From assembly GCA_026929865.2 (NCBI GenBank), contig CM049396.1, positions 28,564,001 to 28,628,000 on the forward strand: a stretch of DNA of 64,000 nt. The letters are read 5' to 3'. The first letter of the stretch is position 1, and each line of letters starts with the position of its first letter. A program made the translations under genes and the position numbers. The stretch is from Hyperoplus lanceolatus. Lineage: Eukaryota > Chordata > Actinopteri > Uranoscopiformes > Ammodytidae. The notes under the pieces were generated by a model that had not been told where the DNA came from, ran no database searches, and saw only the letters and a list, made by a program, of their open reading frames with translations. Below are positions 14,014 to 23,850 of the stretch, in pieces.

Positions 14014-15311
14014 ACGGCAACGACGGCGGCGCCGCCAACCCAGCCTCAGGGTTACCAAACCCTGAGGAAGTGAGCACCATAACCAACGCAGCGCCATCAG
14101 AGTTAAGCATTCCACCAGTAGTACCCCAACACGCATCCCGGAGCAAGAAGGAGCCGACCCGACACTCCACGGGCACCGGCAAGACCAAACATTCAAACAC
14201 CCGCCACCGCTCCCCCCAGAAGAAAACCAGCACAGGGAAACACAAGGGGATCAAGCCCTCGGGAAAGGACAAGTACAAGCTCTTCAAGAAGAAGGAGGAC
14301 AAGGGGAGCGGGGACGGGCACCGCCACCATTCCAGTGGGCAGCACCGCCACCGCAGCCGCCACCGCTCACCTACCAAGGGCCGCCGCTCACACAGTGCCG
14401 AGAACAACCTGGACGGTCGTCATGGTAGTGGACATCGCCATGGACGCTCCCCTGACAGACGGCATGGTAACCACAACACTTACCGCCACCGCTCTCCATA
14501 CCGCTCTCCACACCGCTCTCCATACCGCTCACCCCATCGCTCCCCTCGTCGCACCAGGTCCCCGTACCGCCACCGCTCTCCCAGACGCCACGCCCACTCC
14601 TCAGAGCCCTACCGTCGCTACCCGTCCCCGGGGAGACAGTACCGCGGCAACGAGAAACCCAACGGCGGGGTGGAGCCCGTATTAAGGGAGCCCATCATCA
14701 GGACTCCCGAACCCAGCCTCCCCTTCGAGGACAGCTTCCTCCCCCAGCCCAGGCCCCGGGAGCGCCTCGACACACTCCCAATGCCCCGGGAGCGCCTCGA
14801 CACACTCCCAATGCCCAGGGAGAAGCGCCTGTATGAGGAGGACAGTCTGCTGGTGAAGGCCTCATCCATGGAGAGAGCCTACAGGGGGGACACTCTGCTG
14901 AGGGACCTGGCATCCTCCCGCGGCCACAGAGACCCCTTTGGAGACACCACCACCAACTCCACCGCCGCCACCACCCTGCCCAGAGTCCGCACTCCAGAGT
15001 CAGATTCAGCATATAAGAGGTACAGTTCCCTATTGAGGGGGCGCTCACCGGAGAGAGTGGAGAGGGAAGGGCGCTACGCCAGCCGAGGCAGCACCCCCGA
15101 GCCTCGCTACAGGACACGCAGCCTGGGGCGAGACACCTCCCCGGTCAGGAGAGACTCGGAGGACGAAGAGGACGACGACCAATTTGTGGCGGAGAAGGTG
15201 AGAGAGTACTACAGCACGCTCAAGTCAGACACGAGCAGCCGCTCATCCAGGCCCACGCTACCCGAGCCCAAGAAGACCTACAAAGGAAACCCCAAAGACC
15301 TGAGCATCTAA
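14014..15311 (+). CDS. magi1: magi1 terminal coding exon, basic Ser/Arg/His-rich tail
   Basis: Joined to 11101 in phase 1, the exon encodes 432 residues from D (split codon) to DLSI and a TAA stop at 15309-15311. The tail starts with a Pro/Ser segment, then a Lys-rich stretch (KHKGIKPSGKDKYKLFKKKE). It continues with His/Arg/Ser repeats such as SPYRSPHRSPYRSPHRSP, a duplicated PRERLDTLPM unit, several TPE or SPER phospho-like sites, and an acidic DSEDEEDDD cluster. The end KDLSI fits a PDZ ligand and corresponds to the TDLSI end of mammalian MAGI1. Human MAGI1 also has an RS-like basic tail, proposed to aid nuclear targeting. The ATG at 13983 is intronic and is not the start. Confidence 0.93.
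14753..14812 (+). repeat. Perfect 30-bp coding tandem duplication
   Basis: The 30 bases at 14753-14782 are repeated exactly at 14783-14812, adding ten residues (PRERLDTLPM twice) without changing frame. Exact identity at synonymous sites points to a recent event. Confidence 0.95.
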
Positions 15312-15847
15312 TTGGATGGCTGCCAGTGCCAATGATATAGCCCCACTACCTACTAGACACCTAAAAGAATTCTCATTACCACTTGGCTACAGAAATGCAC
15401 ACAGTTACACACACCAGACAACACACACATACACTTATACATACACTACACACATAATTGAGTTACTAACAGTTATTCCAAAATGACTTTTGAAAGCAGA
15501 TTTCTTTCTTTCTTTTTTTTAAATCGTATGTTTGTTTTCCTTTTATTTTCTTGTTTTTTGGTTAAGCATTCTGCATTTACAGTAACTCAAAACTTTTTCC
15601 AGAAAAAAAGTAAAACCATAAAAAACAATGATGTGCCTAACAGTTCCATTAATAAGCGACATTTTGTTTTTCAATTTGATATGTGACGGGCATTTTGTGC
15701 CGCGCTGTCAGATGAGGAAATGTATGTACTTTTCCACGAGAATCCCATGGAAGTATCGCGCACCTGGATTACTGTAACTGGTGCTCACACTGATGCTGTG
15801 CATGTCTTTACCGGTTTCAATGTCTCTCTTGCTCTCTGTCTTTTTCA

Positions 15848-15849
<2 letters not shown>

Positions 15850-15900
<51 letters not shown>

Positions 15901-15914
15901 ACTCTCTCTCTCCC
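15850..15914. repeat. (CT)n microsatellite
   Basis: A CT dinucleotide tract with two A interruptions, inside the likely magi1 3' UTR. Confidence 0.92.
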
Positions 15915-16079
15915 CAGTGCCACTGTTTTTTAGACATTTGACCAGACTATAGCACAAGCCTGCATTTGTTTGTATATTTTTGACAGTTTGCAGTATGTGT
16001 ACATTGAGGTGATCATTTTAAATGAATGAAGGGATAATTAAAAGTAAAACTATGATGATGATGACGACGATGATGTTAA

Positions 16080-16085
16080 AATAAA
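16080..16085 (+). terminator. magi1: Candidate poly(A) signal of long magi1 isoform
   Basis: AATAAA lies within an A/T-rich stretch about 770 bp after the stop. GT-rich sequence (GGTGTGTGG) follows about 25 bp later, as expected of a downstream element. Other AATAAA motifs occur further on, so the choice is uncertain. Confidence 0.45.
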
Positions 16086-16999
16086 ATAATATATTCAACA
16101 AACGAACAAGGTGTGTGGTTATCTTGTTCTGGTCTCTTTGGTTATCATAGCCATTGGAATCAATTTGGATTTGACTTAAGTCCTCAAAGTTTCCTAACCG
16201 GTTTAGCACTACATGGAGTGGAAGTGTCATAGTGTGGCAGGTAGAAGGAGTCTATAAAGTATCGAGCTCATCATTTGGACAAACAAAAAAAGTGAGGAGA
16301 CTTGACATGTTTATCTCTGGCGTCCCAAAAGTGTGTGTGTGTGGAAATAAAACTCTTTGAAGAAAAGTAAAGCAAAGAGCTTCCATCCTTTCAGGACATC
16401 AAAGCCTGGATTGAACAGTCTTAAAAAAAACTGTCCCCCCCCACTCCTCCTCTCTCTGCCTCCTTTGATTTGTGCCTTTTTCTGTGCCCTATTTCTCCCA
16501 TCGTCCTCAAATGTCCTTCCCTTCTCTCCTCTTCCTGTATTCACTCTCATTGCTCATAGATCTTTCATTTGATCTGAAGCGGTGTCCTGTCCCTATTTTG
16601 AGACTTTTTTTGCTCCCTCCCTGAAACAACAATGGGGTAGATGAGAGAAAGAAAAACAGCAGAGACGTCTAAGTCATAGTGGTCACTCCCGGTGATCTGT
16701 GAAAGACCTGTAGGGATTTACTGCTGCAGAGAAAAAAAGAAATTAAATATTTTCTCTGGCAGCGCTTGAAGCTGAAGTGATATACAGAAAGATGAGCCAC
16801 AGCCTGTGATTTCAACTGCTGGATTTAGTCCAAGATACAGATGAGGAGAAGAGAGAGTGTTTTTAATCTTTGTTTAACTTCAATCTGATCTGACTTCTAT
16901 TCTACTGATATTCACTATCAAGATGCAGACATGTTAATATTCAAATAGGTATGGGTGTCAACTAATTTTAATGATGTCCGTTTAGATATTTACCGTCCT

Positions 17000-17144
17000 G
17001 GTGGAGTCAGCTGTTCTTGAGAATGCTTGTACAAAATAAACACTTTTTGTCAAAATCATTGAATGAATTGGTGAGGAGATATTCAATGACTTGGACAAAA
17101 AGTGATTTTGACAACAAGCGTTCTCCAGAATAACTGACTCCACC
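17000..17144. mobile_element. 145-bp hairpin MITE
   Basis: The left arm (17000-17030, starting GGTGGAGTCAG) and right arm (17114-17144, ending CTGACTCCACC) are inverted repeats matching at 27 of 31 positions. A second partial copy of the right half occurs at about 23794-23850 and shares GATTTTGACAACAAGCGTTC. This is the pattern of a miniature inverted-repeat transposon. Its superfamily is unknown and no target duplication is clear. Confidence 0.8.
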
Positions 17145-18057
17145 TTTAAGACTTTGGATGCGTGCCCTTTATAAGAAGAGCTATGAAGATTCTCTGAGCT
17201 CACACACCATGTGAAGCTTCTTCCAGTTGCATAATGCCAAAGTATAAAGTTGATATCGCATGTTCTAAAGTGTGCATTCAAGATTACCCTGTGGACACAA
17301 TCTGCAGCTCATGAGAGGAAATGGGGAAGCAGAGATGAAGCATCGCGATCAAACGGTGGCATATCGGAGCTTTTTTTTTGGCCCAGTTTCACTGAGATTC
17401 AACAGGGCCTCAATACATTTAGCTCCTTATTTGATGCAATGATCTGAAAGTTTTTTCTTCTTTTTTTTTTTTTTTACATGGCTACATTTATGGAGCTGGC
17501 TGCCTGCCTGCCTGCAAAAGGATGAGACACCTGCATTGCAACTCATTTTAATGATTGTTGACTACATTATATAAGTTGCACAAGAGGGGGTTTATGTATA
17601 ATATTATTTCTTTATTTTCTAGAATAAGGTCATTTTCTTTTACCGTTTGAGAATGGGGTCATATTCAGGCCGCGCTGCAGTCAACAAAGAGAAGTTGTTT
17701 GTATCCTGCAAACACATCCTCTAACAGTACAGGATAGGCAGCTCCTAAATAATGGATGTAATCCACTTTCCAGCATTGAAAGACACTCTCCCCCTCTCCC
17801 TCTGTTCAAATCTCTCTCTACCTCTGTATCAGGACTCCATGTTTTATTGCCTGTGCGACCCCTGAAAAGATTAACAACAAGTGTCTGCTGACAATTCATT
17901 ATGTCAGTGCCAGGCAGGAGGAAAGGGACGATAATGAAATGTCCCTATTTCAACAGCCCAGCGCATAGACAGCCCTGCTGGGTCAAGCCTCCATTCTCCC
18001 CATCATCTTGTCTCCAGGTGAACTCGCATCCGACTTTGGAGACCCCTCTGTTCCCCT

Positions 18058-18071
18058 GTTGCCATGGAAAC
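18058..18071. promoter_or_regulatory. RFX X-box-like site
   Basis: GTTGCCATGGAAAC fits the RFX X-box layout of two half sites (GTTGCC and GGAAAC) separated by AT. It lies about 2.7 kb after the magi1 stop. Function is not shown by sequence alone. Confidence 0.4.
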
Positions 18072-18850
18072 AGTGATACAGCGCAGCCTCTTCTCTCAAG
18101 CCGACTGGAGCAGACGGGAGAAGAAGTAAATGAAAAGAAAACAAGAGGGGCAAGGTTATTTTTAGCGGTGTGCTCAGGATTCTGAGTTGGTTCACTAACT
18201 AAAATTCTGAAGTTACTTGTCTCACAGGAAGCTCAGCATCCTCTCTAACAAGCCTGCTGTGTTTCCTACTGCTGTCATGCAGTAGCTTGTCCTAATACTG
18301 TATCCGTCTCATGCTCAGCTGTGCGTGGAAACCAGCCTTCTCTGTGAGAGGAGAGGTGTGCTGGAATGTGTTGTGGATGCTCAAGAGCAATTTGAGCAGT
18401 GGGTGTTTTTTCCAGCACTAGAATATGGTGTATGTAGGACCTACATGTAATTCTTCAGGCAATTGTGGTGGATGGTTTTAATAAGTGACTGCAGCCTCTT
18501 GCAGTTGTCACACTAATTAACACTTTCCTTTATTTAGTTAGAGCAATTCAAAAATTGTATCCCAGTGCTAACTTCATAGATGATCCGAAAATAACTAAAT
18601 TGTTTAATTTGACTTAACAGCTTGTATACATTTGACCCAATACTATAGCGCTTCTATGTTGGTTTGTAGGCTATATAACACATATTTACTTGGCACAGTG
18701 GGAAAGCCACAGGGTTAACTAATAATATTTACCATAGCTCTATTGTATTCAAATATCCATACACAATAAGCCCTGATGGTGAGCCAGCATGCACATTAAA
18801 AGTATGATGAAACCAAATAAATCTTTTCATTATCCTTTAAATTATAAAAT

Positions 18851-18890
18851 GTCCCCTTTGGGATCAATAAAGTATTTCTGATTCGGATTT
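18851..18890. repeat. LINE-like 3' tail remnant
   Basis: A short hairpin-forming block (CCCCTTTGGGATCAATAAAG) followed by TATTTCTGATTCGGATT resembles the 3' ends of fish non-LTR retrotransposons, which finish in ATAAAG plus a short repeat. Only the tail is visible. Confidence 0.4.
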
Positions 18891-21160
18891 ACATGTCTGC
18901 TCATCCAACTGTGACATGTTGAAATGAATAAGTGTCATCAAAATGAATCTAACTTTGTTCAATGGAAAATCTACATTTTACTGTAGGTCAGTGGCAGTCT
19001 AGGTCACCAAAAAGGTAACTTAAAATTGGTCTAGATGTTCCAGAGTTGGTTACATGACTGGAGGATTCGTGTCTCCGCAGTGAACACATGTAGCAGCTGC
19101 TTTAGGGATGGCAAGACACAAGACAACTTTTGCCTGCCCCAGAGGTATATATCTCCGCTGGCTTCCCTCCTCTGATGAAATGTGGGCATGTATGCGTGTC
19201 TAATGGTTCAAATGCAAATCCCCCACTCTGTGCTGCTTGAGGTGTGCAGTGTTTTTCTTCTCATCTGGTTCCAATACCATCAGCATGCGTCATGCATGTG
19301 GTGCTCCTAATCAAAGACAAGTTACAGCACCAACTGCTCATGATAAGACTACTGCAGTTGTAAGAGAGAGAGAGAGAGACTCTTCCTTCAATCTTAGCAA
19401 AAATAAATGGCACCCTGGAAGCTGCCCCGGACGCGAGTGATAAAATAATTATACTGTAATAAGAAATGCATGCGGAGATGTCTGTTGCACTGCTGAATGA
19501 TTCATTTCAAACATTGTGTGAGGCGGAGGAAGCCGTTCAGTATTGGTTATTCCAACACAAAAATAAATACCACTACCAGGACAATTCTGATCAGTGTTTT
19601 CATTCACATCTTTATTTGGTATGAACGAAATGGCAAAGCTTTAGTTTTTCTCCCCAAAAAAACAACAAGGCTTAAACCCAGTGTAATGTCACAGTTCAGT
19701 CCATATAGGGTGTTGATTTCCGGGGGGTTGCAGGGAATGTGTCCCCCTCGATATTTAGAAGATGTGTGGAGGTACAAATAACAGTTCAGGAGGTTTAAAC
19801 ATTTGTATAACTATATATGCCCTCCCCCCCTTCATAGGGTTGTAGAGGAAACAAGCTATTCGCTTAGATTTAGGCACTTTCATAAAAGATGGATCCAAAG
19901 CTCCTGCACTTGTGGGTGTAGAAGAACCTTGTGACACTGTCATACGGCACCCTGACCCAGCGGACAAGGAAGGCCACAACACTGATCAGCACCATGCGGC
20001 CGACCTCAGAGGAGCATTAAGGGACTGGCCAAGGCTGAGCTCAGCAAAATAGATTTGGTCGGTGTCCAGAGCTTCTTGCTCTCAACAGTGATGTAGAGAG
20101 TGAAGAAATGATCTTGTAAAGTTGCTTGTAAGCCCTCCGCGCCAGGGAACTTCTTACATGTACACAAACATGCACATTTTCTAAGTAAACACACTTTGCT
20201 AAATCCCCATTGTCAGTGACCGTGCCACTATAGTTTTGAGCATTAGAGCTCCCCTCACTAGTGCCTGAGAGCAGCATTGTCAGCTCAACTGTGATTCAAA
20301 CACAGTATGTTACATCCTGGTTAAAAGCTTTTGCTATATTTGCCATAAAGCTACTGAAAACTATTATGGTCTGACAAAACTGCTGAGCAATTAACCTCAT
20401 GTGCACGGCTTGTATAAGCTGATTTGGTCCTGAACTGAACAAAGCTTGGGCTAGCAAAAAACTGAAACTAAGATGAAGTCTGAATCGAAGCAGTCACCAT
20501 CGGTAATGAATGTTATGTTATGTGTGTGTTATGACGGTGGAACCCACACTGTGTCATTTACGTGTGTCCAGTCATGTGTCCAGCGCATATCTACAGGAAA
20601 AACAAGACGCTTCAAAGCTCTGCCCTCCTTTCAGCATCCATTCTTTTTTTAGATATATAGGACAATGTTGACAATATTGATGCTCAGGTGATGCCTTAGT
20701 GGTTGAAGAATTATGAAAAGACAAATAGGACATCAGATAGTGTATTCTTACTTTACTCTAGCAGTTGAAATGTAGAAAGTCTTGCATATGAATATTTAAA
20801 GATGTATCTCTGACTAAAGAGATCAGAGTCAAATAGGGTTTTAGCCAAGAAATGTTTTCAAGTTTGAATATATAAATTCATAGACACAGTAGGTCAGGAA
20901 CCTTGGATAAAGCATTGGCAGTTCAAACGATGTGAAAGCAAATCTACCACTGCTGTGTGGGCATCTTATTAAAACATTTCTGATCTATTGGGATTGGATG
21001 CATATTTTGCAAAAAATCAATTACACTTTAAATAAATTCCTATGCAACCTCCATAAACTAATATTTAAAAAGAAAAACCTTGCAGGTTTGTTAATGCGCA
21101 ACCTGCTTCATAAATATTCATATTTGACAAGGGTCATGTAATTGACATCCACAACGTTAC

Positions 21161-22172
21161 ACTGTTAGAAATGTCCCTGTAAAAAAACATTACTCAACTG
21201 GCAGCAGGGTTTCCATTATAATATTGTTAAATAAACATAATTTTACTGACACTAAAATTGACAGGATCATACTGTTAATGAAAAAAGGGATGAAGCTGGA
21301 CTAAATGTGTGTTATGTTGCTGTTTGCACAATTTCATTGGGCAGACGTGTTTCATTCCATAATATAAGTTTACCATGTCCCCTACTGTATAAAATACAGT
21401 AGGGGACTGTATTTTAGAAGGCTTCTGTTTATTACTTCAAGCCAGTCGTTACAATATATCAAGTTCAATGGAATGATTCATTTCTATTGTAATTTGTCTC
21501 CTGAGTTGAACTAGGGATCTGGCTTGAGATGTCCACAAAACTCTTTGTTATAACAAATAATAAAACAATGGTTAGTTCACACAGAGATGTTTCATTTAAA
21601 CAAAATGCCTAGTGACGTAATGGATCAAAACATCCCCTTCAATGAAGGTGCAAATAGCAACATAACAAATGTTTAGTCCAGTGCAAGTCATTGTTGGAAA
21701 AGGGGGCGTCTCTAAAATACATTTTGTTGTGCTTACTTGATTCATCTAAGGCAATCCGTTTCCTTAATTCCACTGAGTTAACACAACTCTTCAGTTAAGT
21801 AAGACTACTAACTTGGTTTAATTACTTTCCATTTACAAGTAAATATAACTCAACTTTAAGAAAACTTAACCAGAGGATATAAAGTAAACAACACTTATTA
21901 GTTAAGATGTGGATGGATGAGGATAAATGAAGAACATTTTAAAAGCTTCACATGTGCAGGCAGCTCACGTCAAGTTGTCCCTTCCAAGCTTGATGGTAAA
22001 TTAACAGGAAAGTTCAGTATTTTTGAAAAACATTACCGTTCCGTAAAATAACAGCAAAGGACTGTAATTTAACAGGCTGCCTTTTATATTAACAGTTAAA
22101 AGCTGTTTTATAAATAACAGGTGAATGCTGTTGAAATCCTTCTGTAAATTTACAGCAATTGTTTACAGTGTT
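21161..22172. mobile_element. AT-rich transposon candidate
   Basis: The left side begins ACACTGTTAGAAATG with CCTGTAAAAAAACATTAC. The right side ends CTGTAAATTTACAGC and TTTACAGTGTTAG, giving weak inverted ends (ACACTGTWA). The right part carries many CTGTAA/TTACAG motifs typical of fish non-autonomous elements. The middle (about 21.72-21.90 kb) may be a further insertion. Confidence 0.35.
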
Positions 22173-23793
22173 AGTGTTCCAACTGCACAATATGTATGAG
22201 GAGCAGTGTTTGGTCTGATATGAAATCACAAAATTGAACCTCTCCCTACACATTTAATATACAGTATATATGCATCATGATATATTATGCAACACGGATA
22301 GCTTGCCGCACTGCATATTTTACTATAGATGACTATGTAGTAAATCATTAATTAAGAGATAATGATAATTGTGTTTTGTATACAGAGCCCAGTTTTATAA
22401 CGCTGGGCTCTAAGATGTTGTAAAAATAAAATAAAGATTTTAACTTTGGCTTTATCCAACATCTAGATTAGAGTTTTTTAACCCTTTATAGGTTGAGCAA
22501 CCTGATAACTTACGTAGAGATGTAAATGTACGCACAATTAGTTAGATATTACCAAATTTGTTAATAATTTTGAAAAAGATGTGATACAAAAAATAATTAT
22601 CATTCTCCCTTACTTAATGAGTTACTACATGTTTTGGATATAGCCTTTTTTCATTTAATAAATCTAAATAAAGTAGGTTCAGCTCTCAAAAATGCATTTA
22701 ATTGCATTATCCAGCCCTTCTATCCAACAATTACAAATGAAGCAGTTTTTCATCTTATTTTTTGTTGTAAATCAATTGGAACAAAAAAATAATCATATTT
22801 ACGATGAATAGCGGACCATCAACCTTGGCATCTCTGGTGTAATTGGTTAAACTGTTTGGGACCCATTGTGTTTGGCTCACATGTATTTGGGGAAAGAGCT
22901 GGTGGTTGTAAAGCAATGCTATGGACAGCTGCTGCAGGGCAGCTCAGAGATGTAACAACAGATTCCCCCCTGGCTCTGATAGATGGCGGACCGTAGCCAC
23001 TGGCTGTCCACTGGGTATCCTATGATGTGCTGTGGGTGATTTCAGAGGAGCCATCTCCTTGATTTACAGGCCCTTCAGTTAAAGAGCTCTGGCTGAGTGA
23101 ATTGATGCTCCTTTAATTGGTCCCTTGACTGGAAGAACAGCTCCGATTGGCCAAAGAAGCAAAACGAGTAGAAGCTCTCCATTTTGAGCTGGCTGAAGCA
23201 GAGGACTGAGCTGAAGAGGGTTAACCCTGGTCACTCCTGAGTGGGTGAGTGCTGGGTTTTCTTCCTCATTGATAAGAAGGTAGAGAAGGAGCAGTAAACT
23301 TGAACTCCCACAATGCTTCAGTCACACCTCAAAGACAGCGCCAGAAAGGAGAAGGAGGTTTTGGACACACAGGCACATCCTTTGTAGGAACAGCCCCCTC
23401 ACACACAAACCCAAAAAAAGAGTCCCAGTCCCAGTTCCTAGTACCCCTAAAAATGCAAACAAAAGGGAATGAAGCGCAGCACAGAGGAAGGCTACTAAAC
23501 AATACAGAGAGCTTGTTTTGCTTGTCTGTAAAGACACTTAGGTCTATTCCAGTATGAATTTCCAGTTTGAAATTATACCACCAAGTAGGCCTATGCCTTA
23601 CTGTTAAATTGAATAACCAAAATTCTGTATGTTAGATCTGACATTAGACCAAATCTGGTCACATGAATGTGTAAAACTGGTATGTAAACAAAGGGGCCCA
23701 CCATGGCAACTTATCAGCATTCCCGTTTACAGAGCCTAGTAACATTAAATTGTTTTCAGCTCTCACACTATGGACAGGTAGCGGATATTGATG

Positions 23794-23850
23794 AGATATT
23801 CACTGATTTTGACAACAAGCGTTCTCTAGAATTGCTGACTCCACCTTTAA
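23794..23850. repeat. Partial copy of the 145-bp MITE family
   Basis: It shares GAGATATTCA, GATTTTGACAACAAGCGTTC and CTGACTCCACCTTTAAG with the right half of the element at 17000-17144. The left arm is missing, so this is a truncated copy. Confidence 0.7.

Larger units (their letters stand above)
15312..16100 (+). other. magi1: Probable 3' UTR of the long magi1 isoform
   Basis: After the TAA stop the sequence becomes AT-rich, with a (CT)n tract and an AATAAA-containing A/T stretch near 16080. The end point is inferred. A further AATAAA lies at about 16345. Confidence 0.55.
16101..21160. other. Intergenic sequence, no gene seen
   Basis: No conserved peptide, tRNA or rRNA is recognised. It holds a 145-bp inverted-repeat element (17000-17144), an RFX-like site (18058-18071) and a LINE-like tail (18851-18890), each listed separately. 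Regulatory elements for either flanking gene may be present, but sequence alone does not show them. Confidence 0.6.

Noticed and set aside
19755..20290. Patchwork of open frames on the minus strand, possibly a processed pseudogene
   Set aside because: Several short frames could be joined by frameshifts, but I recognise no protein family and see no intact frame, poly(A) tail or flanking duplication.
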